Shown in pieces: positions 26,456 to 37,133 of a DNA stretch of 64,000 nt. Positions within the stretch are counted from its first letter, which is position 1, and each line of letters starts with the position of its first letter. The notes beneath the pieces were generated by a model that made no database searches, had not been told where the DNA came from, and saw only the letters and a list, made by a program, of their open reading frames with translations. Both the position numbers and the translations under genes were made by a program. The DNA comes from Rhodobiaceae bacterium (GTDB lineage: Bacteria; Pseudomonadota; Alphaproteobacteria; Rhizobiales; Tepidamorphaceae): the NCBI GenBank assembly GCA_020637855.1, contig JACKJR010000008.1, positions 1 through 64,000 on the forward strand, read 5' to 3'.

Positions 26456-27520
26456 ATGCCTTTCTTCAAAAACACGGGCCCTTATGCGCTTCAGCTGCTT
26501 GCGGAGAAGGTGGGGGCGGAAATCGCGCGTGGTGATGCGGCGACCGCGGTCGGCGATGTTGCAAGCCTCGGCGACGCGGCTGCAGGCGACATTAGCTTTT
26601 ATGCAAACCTGGCTTACCGCAGCGCGTTGGAAAACACTGCGGCCAGTGCGGTTATTACGCGGCCGGGGTTAAGCGGGCACGTGCCCGAGGGACCGGCCAT
26701 TCTGATTTGCAAGGACCCGTCCGTGGCATTTGAGACCATCGTCCGGATGTTTTATCCGGATGCCGGTACGCCGCGCAGCATCTTCATGAACGATGGTGTG
26801 TCACCTGATGCACATGTCCATGAAACAGCCAGGATCGAGGATGGTGCGTTTGTTGAACCAGGCGCGGCGATCGGTGCGAATGCGCAGATAGGCGCTGGTA
26901 CGCGGATCATGCCGGGCGCAGTGATCGGTGCCAATGTCTGCATCGGCCGTGACTGCAGCATTGGTGCTAATGCGAGTGTCTTGCACGCATTTCTCGGCGA
27001 CCGTGTCGTGCTGCATCCTGGCGTGCGCATCGGCCAGGATGGTTTTGGTTATTCGCCCGGCGCGACCGGTCTTAACAAGACATTTCAGGTCGGCAAGGTC
27101 GTCGTCCAGAATGATGTGGAGATCGGCGCCAATACATGTATCGACCGCGGTGCTGTGCGCGACACGATGATTGGCGAAGGGACGAAGATCGATAACCTGG
27201 TTCAGGTTGGCCACAACAGTGTAATCGGCCGCCATTGCGCAATAGCCGGGCTCGTGGCCATTGCCGGCAGCGTAACGATAGGCGACGGTGTTCTGATCGG
27301 AGGCATGGTGACGATCAATAATCACGCACGGGTGTCGAGCGGTGTGACGCTGCTGGCGTTGAGTGCCGTGAGAGGCGACATCGATGAGCCGGGTCATTAC
27401 GCCGGGGTGCCTGCGCGACCGGCGCGAGAGTGGAAGCGCGAATTGCTGGCAATGCAGCGTATGGTTCGCGAGCATGTTGAGAGCAGCAGAAAAAAAGCGT
27501 CGGCGGAGGAGAAGGAATGA
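26456..27520 (+). CDS. lpxD: UDP-3-O-(3-hydroxymyristoyl)glucosamine N-acyltransferase
   Basis: A 354-residue left-handed beta-helix acyltransferase that adds the second acyl chain in lipid A synthesis. An N-terminal uridine-binding domain (about 1-105) is followed by hexapeptide repeats (IGANAQIGAGTRIMPGAVIGANVCIGRDCSIGANA-type) and catalytic-site residues around GQDGFGY and DNLVQVGHNSVIG. The C-terminal helix ends in a charged tail. The fabZ start overlaps the stop by 4 bases. Confidence 0.97.
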   Translation: MPFFKNTGPYALQLLAEKVGAEIARGDAATAVGDVASLGDAAAGDISFYANLAYRSALENTAASAVITRPGLSGHVPEGPAILICKDPSVAFETIVRMFYPDAGTPRSIFMNDGVSPDAHVHETARIEDGAFVEPGAAIGANAQIGAGTRIMPGAVIGANVCIGRDCSIGANASVLHAFLGDRVVLHPGVRIGQDGFGYSPGATGLNKTFQVGKVVVQNDVEIGANTCIDRGAVRDTMIGEGTKIDNLVQVGHNSVIGRHCAIAGLVAIAGSVTIGDGVLIGGMVTINNHARVSSGVTLLALSAVRGDIDEPGHYAGVPARPAREWKRELLAMQRMVREHVESSRKKASAEEKE

Positions 27521-27987
27521 ATGAGGCAGGAAAACCGCTGAAGTCGGTGGAGTCGGTCGACATCCAGAAGATTCTGGAGATGCTGCCGCATCGTTATCCG
27601 TTTCTCCTTGTTGATCGGATTATCGAGATCAACGACGATTTTTCCGGAATTGCCATTAAGAACGTGACGGTAAACGAGCCGCACTTCATGGGCCATTTCC
27701 CGGAACAGCCCATCATGCCGGGCGTCTTGATTGTTGAGGGCATGGCTCAGGCTTGCGGTGTGATCGTATTGATCAACCAATCTTCCGATGTGCGTAAGCG
27801 CGTTTATTTTATGAGCATCAATGAAGCCAAGTTCCGTAGACCCGTGGTTCCGGGCGATACGCTTTATTATCACCTGCGGCTGCTGCAACATCGGCGCAAC
27901 GTATGGCGTTTTGCCGGTGAAACGTTCGTCAATGGCGAGAAGGTTGCCGAGGCGGAAATGACGGCGATGATAACGGAAGCCATCTAA
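27517..27987 (+). CDS. fabZ: 3-hydroxyacyl-[acyl-carrier-protein] dehydratase
   Basis: A 156-residue hotdog-fold dehydratase of fatty-acid elongation, placed in the lipid A cluster as in most Gram-negatives. Motifs are MLPHRYPFLLVDRI and the catalytic His region EPHFMGHFPEQPIMPGVLIVEGMAQ, whose Glu completes the dyad. It is translationally coupled to lpxD by an ATGA overlap. The cluster balances fatty-acid and lipid A synthesis through the shared hydroxyacyl-ACP pool (known of the family). Confidence 0.98.
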   Translation: MNEAGKPLKSVESVDIQKILEMLPHRYPFLLVDRIIEINDDFSGIAIKNVTVNEPHFMGHFPEQPIMPGVLIVEGMAQACGVIVLINQSSDVRKRVYFMSINEAKFRRPVVPGDTLYYHLRLLQHRRNVWRFAGETFVNGEKVAEAEMTAMITEAI

Positions 27988-28009
27988 GCGGTTGAAAGAT
28001 CAGAAGCCC

Positions 28010-28810
28010 ATGACAAGTATCCATAAGACAGCGTGCATCGACCCCACCGCAAAGATCGGAGACGGGGTTGAGATAGGGCCATTCTGCGTTATCGGACCGG
28101 ATGTCAGTCTCGGCGATAACGTCAAGTTGCACTCCCACGTCGTCATCGAATGCAACACCAGCCTTGGCAGCGGTTGTCAGGTTTATCCATTCGCAGGGCT
28201 TGGTGGTGCGCCTCAGCATCTTGGCTACAAGGGGGAGGCGACCCGTCTGGAGGTTGGTGACAATGCAATCATCCGGGAAAGCGTGACCATGAATCGGGGG
28301 ATGCCCAATGCCGGCGGGCTGACCCGCGTTGGTTCAAACGGATATTTCATGGCCTATTCCCATGTGGGGCATGATTGCGTCGTCGGCGATAATGTCATCT
28401 TCGCCAATGCCGCGACGCTGGGTGGTCATTGCCATGTGGGCGACGGTGTTATCATTGGCGGGCTGGCTGCCGTCCATCAGAACTGCCGCGTTGGTACCGG
28501 GGCATTCATTGGTGGTGTGTCGGGCGTCGTCAACGACGTGATTCCATTCGGATCTGTGGTTGGGGATCGCGCGGAACTGGGTGGCCTGAACATCGTTGGA
28601 TTGAAACGGCGCGGATACGACCGCAAGACAATCCATGAAGTGCGCAACGCCTACAAAACGATCTTTTCAGGCTCGGGAACCCTGCAGGACAGGGCACATG
28701 CCGCCGAGGCGCAATATGCAGACAATCCGTTGGTCGCGCTTATTGTCGATTTCCTCAAGTCCGGGTCGGGACGGGCTTTCTGCACGCCGAGGGATGCCGG
28801 CCGTGTCTGA
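28010..28810 (+). CDS. lpxA: UDP-N-acetylglucosamine O-acyltransferase
   Basis: A 266-residue first enzyme of lipid A synthesis, a trimeric left-handed beta-helix. Repeats such as IGPFCVIGPDVSLGDNVKLHSHVVI and the catalytic His in YFMAYSHVGHDCVVGDN are clear, as is the GLNIVGLKRRGYDRKTIHEVRNAY C-terminal helical domain. The ATG at 28010 is preferred over an in-frame TTG six codons upstream because it starts directly at the conserved TSIHKTACIDP. Confidence 0.97.
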   Translation: MTSIHKTACIDPTAKIGDGVEIGPFCVIGPDVSLGDNVKLHSHVVIECNTSLGSGCQVYPFAGLGGAPQHLGYKGEATRLEVGDNAIIRESVTMNRGMPNAGGLTRVGSNGYFMAYSHVGHDCVVGDNVIFANAATLGGHCHVGDGVIIGGLAAVHQNCRVGTGAFIGGVSGVVNDVIPFGSVVGDRAELGGLNIVGLKRRGYDRKTIHEVRNAYKTIFSGSGTLQDRAHAAEAQYADNPLVALIVDFLKSGSGRAFCTPRDAGRV

Positions 28811-28831
28811 CCGGCTGCGGCGGACCGGATA

Positions 28832-29698
28832 ATGAATCGCAAGGGCATCAATCCGGGTGGCCGGATTGCGCTCGTGGCGGGCGAGGGGGAGTTGCCTTGC
28901 CATCTTGTGCGTGCCGGACGCGAGGCAGGCGTCGATCTTGTCGTCTATGGCATTGATGGCTTGTGCGCGCAGTCGCTTGAGACCGACCACATTTTCGGAC
29001 TTGGCGAAGTCGGCAAGCTGAAACGGCAGCTTGCCGCCGACAATGTCGAGAAAATCGCCTTTTCAGGCCGCTTCTACCGTCCTGACTACGGATCAGTGGC
29101 TTGGGATGCCGGAGCCATTGCCGTTTTGCCGCAGATTTTGAAAACCAAGGTCGGGGGCGACGATAATGTATCGCGCGTGATCAGCGATGTTTTTTCCTCA
29201 TCCTGGGGTTTTGAAATCGTGGGGCCGTCGGATATCGCACCTCATTTCGTCTCCAGGGCGGGTGTTTTGTCCGACAAGCGCCCCAGCCGCGCGCAGCTGC
29301 GCGATATTGCAACGGGGATCGAGGCCATAGCCGGTCTTGGGAAGTATGATATCGGCCAGGCGCTCGTGGTGCATGATCAGCGGGTTATTGCGGTCGAGGC
29401 AGCCGAAGGCACCGACCAGATGGTTTCCCGTGTCGGACTTTTGCGCGAGCAGGGCAGGTTGCGGGCAAAACCTCCGAGTGGCGTGCTGGTAAAAGCTGCC
29501 AAGCCAAATCAGGAAATGCGCATCGATATGCCTGTGGTGGGGGTGGAGACCGTTCGCGTTGCCGCGGCAGCGGGCCTTGCGGGAATTGCCGTTGCGGCTG
29601 GCCAGGTACTGCTGGTGACGCCAGAGGACGTATGTGCAGAAGCAAACCGCAACGGATTATTTGTCGTTGGGATTGATTCTGGAGCCGGCAACTCATGA
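28832..29698 (+). CDS. lpxI: UDP-2,3-diacylglucosamine diphosphatase, LpxI type
   Basis: A 288-residue DUF1009 protein that hydrolyses UDP-2,3-diacylglucosamine to lipid X. It is the alphaproteobacterial substitute for LpxH. Family motifs are RIALVAGEGELPCHLVRAGREAG, the central IGQALVVHDQRVIAVEAAEGTDQM, and a C-terminal domain with GVLVKAAKPNQEMRIDMPVVGVETV. It lies between lpxA and lpxB and overlaps lpxB by 4 bases, which supports the role. Confidence 0.96.
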   Translation: MNRKGINPGGRIALVAGEGELPCHLVRAGREAGVDLVVYGIDGLCAQSLETDHIFGLGEVGKLKRQLAADNVEKIAFSGRFYRPDYGSVAWDAGAIAVLPQILKTKVGGDDNVSRVISDVFSSSWGFEIVGPSDIAPHFVSRAGVLSDKRPSRAQLRDIATGIEAIAGLGKYDIGQALVVHDQRVIAVEAAEGTDQMVSRVGLLREQGRLRAKPPSGVLVKAAKPNQEMRIDMPVVGVETVRVAAAAGLAGIAVAAGQVLLVTPEDVCAEANRNGLFVVGIDSGAGNS

Positions 29699-30879
29699 CA
29701 AGCGGCACGATCAGGTTGTTCATCGTTGCCGGCGAAGAGTCCGGCGACAGGTTGGCCGCCGACCTCGTTGCGGAAATGAAACGGCGTTTTGCGCATGTCG
29801 AAGTTGCGGGTATTGGCGGCGACGGGTTGAAAGCGCTCGGCCTTGATCCGCTGTTTCCGATGGACGAAATCTCGCTGATGGGGATTACGGCGGTGATTTC
29901 GCGGCTGCCGAACCTGATAAGACGGATTTCGCAGACTGCAACCGCCGCCATATCGTATCGGCCGGACGCAGTCGTTCTCGTGGACGCTCCCGATTTCAAT
30001 CTGCGGGTCGCCAAGCGGATACGCGCACGCGGTCCCTCCGTCCCGATTATCAAATGGGTTTCGCCGTCCGTGTGGGCGTGGCGTCCCGGCCGTGCCAGGG
30101 CAATGGTTCCGCATGTCGATCACTTGCTTGCGCTGTTGCCTTTCGAACCGGAGGTGCATAAGCGCCTTGGCGGGCCGCCGTGCACGTACACAGGTCATCC
30201 GCTGCTGATGCGGATCGATGAGTTGCGGCCCGTATCGGGGGAGCGCGTGCCACTTAACGAGGCTGACCCGCCTGAATTACTGGTATTGCCGGGAAGCCGG
30301 CGCGGCGAGCTGAAATCGCACGCCCGGCTCTTCGGTGAAGCAATAGGCTTCGCGCATGATCGGGGCGCGCGGTTCAAGGTCACCGTTCCGACATTGCCGC
30401 GTATCGCCGATGACGTGAAAAAAGCCGTTGAATCGTGGCCGCTGCCAGCAGAAGTGGTCAGCACTCAAGAAGAGCGGAATGCGGCCTATCGGCGTGCCCA
30501 TGCCGCGCTTGCCGCGTCGGGGACGGTGACGCTGGAACTGGCGCTTGCCGGCATACCGATGATTGTCGGTTATCATCTCGATGCGATTGCGCTGCGCATC
30601 GCGCCTCTCATCCGGGTCTGGACCGTCGTCCTGCCCAACCTGATCCTTGGCCGGCAGGCCGTGCGTGAGTTTCTCGGTACGACATTGCGGCCGGAAGTAC
30701 TCGGGGCAGGCGTTGAACTTCTGGTGACGGATACGCCGGAACGCCGGGCCATGATCGAAAGCCTTGCCGAACTGGACGCGCACATGGAAACCGGGGATCG
30801 CAGCCCGGCAGAGATCGCGGCGGATGCCGTTTTGGAAACCGTCGCGCAGAAGCGCCGCGGTTTGCTGCCGGCCGGCTAA
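29695..30879 (+). CDS. lpxB: Lipid-A-disaccharide synthase
   Basis: A 394-residue GT19 glycosyltransferase joining lipid X to UDP-2,3-diacylglucosamine. Motifs are IVAGEESGDRLAADLV at the N-terminus, FPMDEISLMGI, the region WVSPSVWAWRPGRA and the C-terminal ASGTVTLELALAGIPMIVGY. It ends the plus-strand envelope block, and a strong bidirectional terminator follows 12 bases after the stop. Confidence 0.97.
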   Translation: MTSGTIRLFIVAGEESGDRLAADLVAEMKRRFAHVEVAGIGGDGLKALGLDPLFPMDEISLMGITAVISRLPNLIRRISQTATAAISYRPDAVVLVDAPDFNLRVAKRIRARGPSVPIIKWVSPSVWAWRPGRARAMVPHVDHLLALLPFEPEVHKRLGGPPCTYTGHPLLMRIDELRPVSGERVPLNEADPPELLVLPGSRRGELKSHARLFGEAIGFAHDRGARFKVTVPTLPRIADDVKKAVESWPLPAEVVSTQEERNAAYRRAHAALAASGTVTLELALAGIPMIVGYHLDAIALRIAPLIRVWTVVLPNLILGRQAVREFLGTTLRPEVLGAGVELLVTDTPERRAMIESLAELDAHMETGDRSPAEIAADAVLETVAQKRRGLLPAG

Positions 30880-30890
30880 GAGGTTTCCGT

Positions 30891-30922
30891 AAAAAAACCC
30901 GCCGGGGATGCCGGCGGGTTTT
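30891..30922. terminator. Bidirectional terminator between lpxB and gltA
   Basis: An 11-bp stem AAACCCGCCGG (30895-30905) / CCGGCGGGTTT (30911-30921) with loop GGATG. An A-run (30891-30897) lies on the left and a T-run on the right, so each strand sees a GC hairpin followed by U residues. It serves the convergent lpxB (plus) and gltA (minus) transcripts. Confidence 0.9.
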
Positions 30923-30952
30923 GCGTTGATACCGAAGACCGTGCCCGCCGGC

Positions 30953-32245
<1,293 letters not shown>

Positions 32246-32472
32246 AATCCGTCTCCCGTGTTGCGCTGCGGTACGGCCTCGTCGCATGTGTGTATGCACT
32301 TGCGGCAAGCAGCGATAATGGGGAAGCCCATTTCACTAGCTTCTCGCCTGCCGTCATAGGAAATCGACGGTTTGGAGGTCCGGCCCGAAGTCAGAAAAAC
32401 CGATCATTTGGGTATCCGATTTGACGCTGCGCTGCAAGATATGCAGGAAAATCACAGGGAAAATCGGTATGA

Positions 32473-33903
32473 TCAGTTGGTCGTAGATTGATCGGAAATT
32501 CTTCCCAGACTTTCTTCGCGGCCAAGGACCGTCAGCACATCGAATATGCCCGGCGATGTCGTTGTACCGGTCAGTGCGGCGCGCAGGGGCTGCGCAACCT
32601 TGCCGAGTTTGAGTTCATTCTTTTCCGCGAATAGACGCACCGCTTCTTCGAGCGTTTCTGCATTCCATTCTCCGATGCCGGCGAGAGCATCATGCAAACG
32701 CGAAAGCATGTCGCGGGCATCGCTGCCCAACAGGCCTGCGGCTTTCTCATCAAGCGCCAGGGGCCGCTCGGCGACGAGGTATTGTGCGCCGGCAACCAAC
32801 TCATTGAGCGTTTTCGCGCGCTCCTTAAGGCCCGTCATCGAAGCACGCAGGGCATCCCGCTTTCCCGGTGTCAGCCGGGCAAGGAAATCCGGTCCCTGGG
32901 GCAGATGCGGCAGACTTCTTTCCAGTTCCCTCAGCAGCTCGTCATCGGAACTGGCCCGCATGTAGTGGCCATTGAGGTTTTCCAGTTTGGCGAAATCGAA
33001 ACGCGCCGCCGATTTGCCGATACCGGGCAGATCGAACCATTCGATCATCTGTTGCGTGGAAAAAATCTCATCGTCACCGTGACTCCAGCTCAGGCGGGCG
33101 AGATAGTTGCGCATGGCCTGCGGCAAGTAGCCCATTTCGCGGTAGGCTTCGACACCAAGGGCACCGTGGCGCTTGGAAAGTTTCGCGCCATCAGGGCCAT
33201 GGATGAGCGGGATATGCGCCATGACAGGCACGTCCCAGCCGAGTGCCGAGTAGATCTGGCTCTGGCGGGCCGAGTTGGTCAGGTGATCGACGCCACGGAT
33301 GATATGGGTCACGCCCATGTCGTGATCATCCACAACGACCGAGAGGTTGTAGGTCGGGGTACCATCGGAACGCAGGATGATCAGGTCGTCGAGGTCCTTG
33401 TTGGCAAAGGTCACTTCGCCCTGAACCTTGTCATCGATGAGCGTTTCGCCTTCCTCGGGCGAGCGGAAGCGGATGACCGGTGCGATGCCTTCGGGCGCAT
33501 CATCGGGCGCCCTGTGGCGGCAACGTCCATCGTAGCGGGGCGGCTTGCCCTCGGCCATGGCCTTTTCGCGCATGGCGTCGAGTTCCTCGCGCGAACAATA
33601 GCATTTGTAGGCATTGCCGGAGGCGAGCAGGGCGTCGACCGCTTCCTTGTGCATATCGGTGCGCGAAAACTGTGAGACCGGCTCGCCGTCCCAGTCGAGG
33701 CCGAGCCATTTCAACCCTTCGAGAATGGCGGCCACAGCTTCGTCCGTCGAACGCGCCCGGTCCGTATCCTCGATACGCAGCAGCATCTTTCCGCCGGTGT
33801 GGCGGGCATAGAGCCAGTTGAAAAGTGCGGTTCGCGCGCCGCCGATATGCAGAAAGCCGGTCGGCGAAGGGGCAAAGCGGGTGACTACGGGCGTGCCGCT
33901 CAT
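32473..33903 (-). CDS. gltX: Glutamyl-tRNA synthetase
   Basis: A 476-residue class I synthetase. The HIGH-type motif is in RFAPSPTGFLHIGGARTALFNW and the KMSKS-type motif is KLSKRHGALGVEAY. Zinc-type Cys residues occur in the KCYCSREELDAMR region. The start at 33903 gives the standard N-terminus MSGTPVVTRFAPSPTG; the 51 codons of open frame upstream are not conserved and run into the divergent comEC promoter region. Order comEC/gltX/gltA is typical of rhizobia. Confidence 0.97.
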   Translation of the reverse strand: MSGTPVVTRFAPSPTGFLHIGGARTALFNWLYARHTGGKMLLRIEDTDRARSTDEAVAAILEGLKWLGLDWDGEPVSQFSRTDMHKEAVDALLASGNAYKCYCSREELDAMREKAMAEGKPPRYDGRCRHRAPDDAPEGIAPVIRFRSPEEGETLIDDKVQGEVTFANKDLDDLIILRSDGTPTYNLSVVVDDHDMGVTHIIRGVDHLTNSARQSQIYSALGWDVPVMAHIPLIHGPDGAKLSKRHGALGVEAYREMGYLPQAMRNYLARLSWSHGDDEIFSTQQMIEWFDLPGIGKSAARFDFAKLENLNGHYMRASSDDELLRELERSLPHLPQGPDFLARLTPGKRDALRASMTGLKERAKTLNELVAGAQYLVAERPLALDEKAAGLLGSDARDMLSRLHDALAGIGEWNAETLEEAVRLFAEKNELKLGKVAQPLRAALTGTTTSPGIFDVLTVLGREESLGRISDQSTTN

Positions 33904-33993
33904 CGTGTTCAGGGCTCCGAAGAAAAGCAGGGATTTGATCTGGCCGGTCTCAAGATCATGGAATGCGCGTGATTTCAACCGTGGTGAGCGCAC

Positions 33994-36264
33994 ATGACGG
34001 CGGACAGGTTTCGGCCTAAGCTCGATTTCATGCGGGTTGAGGACAAGCCAAAGCAACCGGAATTACGCTCCGGCGATCATCTGCCTCCAGTCAAGCGGGC
34101 GCGCCGCTTCAACCTCTTGTCGCTGCGAATTGCAGCGAACCGGGAACTAGACCGGTTGCGTGCCGATCCGTTCCATCCGTTGCTTGCAGAGCAGGACCGC
34201 TGGTTCATCTGGTTGCCCATCGGACTTGCCGCGGGAGTCATCTTGTATTTCGCGCTGCCAAGCGAGCCGCTTTTGGCCGCGCTTGCCGCGACGGCGGGAC
34301 TTGCCATTTGTGTTGCATGGCGCTTGCGAGAGGCACCAGTGGCTTTTGCATTTGCAGCCTTAATGGCAGCACTCATCACAGGTGCAGCGCTTTCCTCCTA
34401 TGAAGCGCAGCGCGTTTACCGGCCTGCGATCGGTTATCGAACGGGGCCTGTCACCATCACCGGAAAGGTCTACGAGGTCGAGAAGCGCGATGAAAATGCC
34501 GTGCGCTACACGATCCGGTTGCGTTCCATCGCAGGATACAATCGCAACAACATTCCCGATTTTGTCACGGTGACGCGGCGCGGGCAGGGTGAACCGATAC
34601 CCGCCGGCAACTGGATCAATGTGCGTGCGATCCTTCTTCCCCCGCCCGAACCGGCAGCACCAGGCGCGTTCGATTTCGCCCTGCGAGCCTATTTCGACCG
34701 GCTTGGGGCGGTTGGATTCGCGCTTGGCGAGCCTTCGGTCATTGCCGCTCCCGTGGAGGGGTCGCTTCTGGCGGGCATGCAGGCTGGCGTCGAGCGGCTT
34801 CGCTCGCGGATTGCCGGGCGGATCAGGCGTGCACTGCCGGGCGATGAGGGCGAAATTGCTTCCGCGCTGACCGTTGGCAAGCGCGGAGGGATCGCGGACG
34901 AAACGACGGATGATCTGCGCAGTGCGGGATTGCAGCATATCCTCGCGATTTCCGGGCTGCACATGGCACTGGTGGCGGGTTCCGTTTTCCTGGCAATGCG
35001 GACCCTGCTTGCTGCGATACCGGGACTGGCTCTTGTCCGGCCGATCCGGAAATACGCGGCCATCGCAGCGCTGCTGGCAGCCACGACCTATCTTCTTATT
35101 TCCGGGGCCAGCATTTCGGCGCAGCGCGCCTACATCATGGCTTTCATCATGTTTATGGCCGTCCTGCTCGACCGGCCCGCACTGACTTTGCGCAACGTCG
35201 CGCTTGCGGCAATTGTTCTTATCGCAGTGAAGCCGTCTGCCGTCATGGAAGCCGGTTTCCAGATGTCATTTGCGGCAACGGCCGCGCTCGTCAGCGTTTA
35301 TGAAACGCTGCGAAGGCGCAGGCTGCGACGCGAGGAAGACGCATTGCGTGCAGGCGGCATTTGGCGCCGGGTCCGTTTTGCTGCGGGGGCTGTAGTCTTG
35401 ACGGCGCTGATCGGCGGTCTTGCGACCGCGCCCTTTGCGGCGTTTCACTTCAACCGGATCGCGCCCTACGGGTTGCTTGGCAACGTGCTGGCGATGCCGG
35501 TCGTCAGTTTCCTGGTCATGCCAGCGGGGGTCGTATCCGGACTGGCGCTGCCGTTCGGAATGGAAGCCTGGCCGCTACAGGTCATGGGCGCCGGCATCGG
35601 TCTGGTCACACGGATCTCGCACTGGGTCTCAGGGCTGCCGCAGGCCAATCACACGTTTGCATCATTCGGTCCGGGTGCCCTGCTGGTTATCACGGCCGGC
35701 CTCTACTGGGGCGTCATATGGCGGGGCAAGTGGCGCTATCCTGTCGCCATGACGCTCGCCATTGCGGGGTTTGCGATGGCGGCAGGCGCGCGCGTACCAG
35801 ACATCTTCATAGATCGTGATGGAGGGGTGGTGGCAGTGCGCGATGCCGGGAGGCAACTGGTCTTCGCGGCGAAACGCAAGAGTTCCTACGTGATCGAGAC
35901 GTGGCTCCGGCGAAGCGGCGATCAGCGCGGAGACAAAGACGTTATCAAGGCCGTCGACCGCTGCCGTGAATCCGGTTGCCGCGTTACAGCCGAAACCGCT
36001 TCTGGTGTGCCGGTGACAATTGCCGTCCAGATGAAGGACGAACCGCTGGAGACCATATGTGCCAGCGCCGATGTCGCCATCGTTTCCGATTTAAGCGTCG
36101 ATCCGGCGGCTTGCCCGGCAGGACTGATCATTACGCCGGACATCCTCGACGTACGCGGCGCGATTACGATCAACGTGGACCGGGATAACGATGGAGGTGC
36201 GGTCTTCACGCTCGCAGGCGCCAACGACCATCGGCATTGGCGTATCTGGCACCGGCCTGATTGA
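33994..36264 (+). CDS. comEC: ComEC/Rec2-family membrane channel protein
   Basis: A 756-residue polytopic protein. Its layout is an N-terminal soluble lead, two membrane helices (about 60-125), a DUF4131-type OB domain (GPVTITGKVYEVEKRDENAVRYTIRL), then the competence core (GDEGEIASALTVGKRGG, GLQHILAISGLHMALVAG, ISGASISAQRAYIMAF). In transforming bacteria ComEC carries DNA across the inner membrane. The C-terminal domain here (about 610-756) has no HxHxDH metallo-beta-lactamase motif and looks degenerate, as in other rhizobia, so nuclease function is doubtful. It is transcribed divergently from gltX and converges on lexA with a 6-base gap. Confidence 0.93.
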   Translation: MTADRFRPKLDFMRVEDKPKQPELRSGDHLPPVKRARRFNLLSLRIAANRELDRLRADPFHPLLAEQDRWFIWLPIGLAAGVILYFALPSEPLLAALAATAGLAICVAWRLREAPVAFAFAALMAALITGAALSSYEAQRVYRPAIGYRTGPVTITGKVYEVEKRDENAVRYTIRLRSIAGYNRNNIPDFVTVTRRGQGEPIPAGNWINVRAILLPPPEPAAPGAFDFALRAYFDRLGAVGFALGEPSVIAAPVEGSLLAGMQAGVERLRSRIAGRIRRALPGDEGEIASALTVGKRGGIADETTDDLRSAGLQHILAISGLHMALVAGSVFLAMRTLLAAIPGLALVRPIRKYAAIAALLAATTYLLISGASISAQRAYIMAFIMFMAVLLDRPALTLRNVALAAIVLIAVKPSAVMEAGFQMSFAATAALVSVYETLRRRRLRREEDALRAGGIWRRVRFAAGAVVLTALIGGLATAPFAAFHFNRIAPYGLLGNVLAMPVVSFLVMPAGVVSGLALPFGMEAWPLQVMGAGIGLVTRISHWVSGLPQANHTFASFGPGALLVITAGLYWGVIWRGKWRYPVAMTLAIAGFAMAAGARVPDIFIDRDGGVVAVRDAGRQLVFAAKRKSSYVIETWLRRSGDQRGDKDVIKAVDRCRESGCRVTAETASGVPVTIAVQMKDEPLETICASADVAIVSDLSVDPAACPAGLIITPDILDVRGAITINVDRDNDGGAVFTLAGANDHRHWRIWHRPD

Positions 36265-36270
36265 CGCGCC

Positions 36271-36972
36271 TTAATAGCGGCGGAAAAGCCCTGCGAGCCG
36301 GCCCTGGATGCGCACGCGATCGGGTCCGAAAATCCGCGTTTCATAGTTCGGATTGGCGGCTTCAAGGGCAATCGATGCGCCCTTGCGGCGCAACCGTTTC
36401 AGGGTTGCTTCCTCGTCATCGACGAGAGCGACGACAATATCGCCCGTATCTGCGGTATCGCTCTTGCGGATCAGTACCGTGTCACCATCCAGAATACCCG
36501 CCTCGATCATCGAATCGCCACGCACTTCAAGGGCGAAGTGTTCACCCATCGCCAGCATGTCGGCGGGAACCGAGATGGTATGCGAGTGTGTTTGTATCGC
36601 TTCGATCGGCGTACCTGCCGCAATGCGGCCCATGACGGGGATGGCAACCGAATCCGATCCATCACTGTCGGCTCGCGGTTGCCGCTTGCCAAGGCCACCT
36701 TCAACCACATTGGGCGAGAACCCTTGTCCGCGCGAGGGGGGCATGGCCGGAGACATGGCTTCGGGAAGCTTGATGATTTCCAGCGCGCGTGCACGGTGCG
36801 GCAACCGCCGGATGAAGCCGCGCTCTTCCAGAGCCGTGATCAGCCTGTGAATCCCGGACTTCGAGCGCAGGTCGAGCGCTTCCTTCATCTCATCGAACGA
36901 AGGCGGAACGCCTGTTTCCTTCAGCCGCTGGTGAATGAACAGAAGTAGTTCGCGCTGCTTGCGTGTCAGCAT
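36271..36972 (-). CDS. lexA: SOS repressor LexA
   Basis: A 233-residue DNA-binding serine autoprotease. The N-terminal winged helix (MLTRKQRELLLFIHQRLKETGVPPSF, KSGIHRLITALEERGFIRR) is followed by a linker. The self-cleavage site is Ala119-Gly120 (GRIAAGTP), with the nucleophile Ser154 (GDSMIEAG) and base Lys192 (EEATLKRL). Two perfect GTTC-N7-GTTC boxes lie upstream (37091 and 37119), so it is autoregulated. It also most likely controls the small peptide at 11633. Confidence 0.97.
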   Translation of the reverse strand: MLTRKQRELLLFIHQRLKETGVPPSFDEMKEALDLRSKSGIHRLITALEERGFIRRLPHRARALEIIKLPEAMSPAMPPSRGQGFSPNVVEGGLGKRQPRADSDGSDSVAIPVMGRIAAGTPIEAIQTHSHTISVPADMLAMGEHFALEVRGDSMIEAGILDGDTVLIRKSDTADTGDIVVALVDDEEATLKRLRRKGASIALEAANPNYETRIFGPDRVRIQGRLAGLFRRY

Positions 36973-37074
36973 GGATCCGGGCTCCGAATGTTTGATTCCG
37001 TTTCGGAATCGCTGGTTCCGGTTTTCATGGCGCTTTTCCCACCCTGACGGGAGAGAATCGGCATGTACAAATCA

Positions 37075-37095
37075 GGAACATGATCTACATGTTCC
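37075..37095. promoter_or_regulatory. Inverted repeat upstream of lexA
   Basis: GGAACATG (37075-37082) and CATGTTCC (37088-37095) form perfect 8-bp arms around ATCTA. The right arm shares the GTTC half-site of the first LexA box. The GAAC/GTTC halves are inverted rather than direct, so this is not a normal alphaproteobacterial LexA box. It may be a second regulatory site. Confidence 0.5.
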
Positions 37096-37133
37096 AAACT
37101 TGTTCCGCAAGCATTAATGTTCCGTAAATGTTC
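37091..37133. promoter_or_regulatory. Two tandem LexA boxes controlling lexA
   Basis: GTTCCAAACTTGTTC (37091-37105) and GTTCCGTAAATGTTC (37119-37133) each match GTTC-N7-GTTC perfectly. Their starts are 28 bases apart, slightly under three helical turns. They sit 119-161 bases before the lexA start in the moeA-lexA gap, placing the lexA promoter here. Nearer the gene, GATTCCG-TTT-CGGAATC (36994-37010) can form a hairpin in the lexA leader. Confidence 0.88.
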
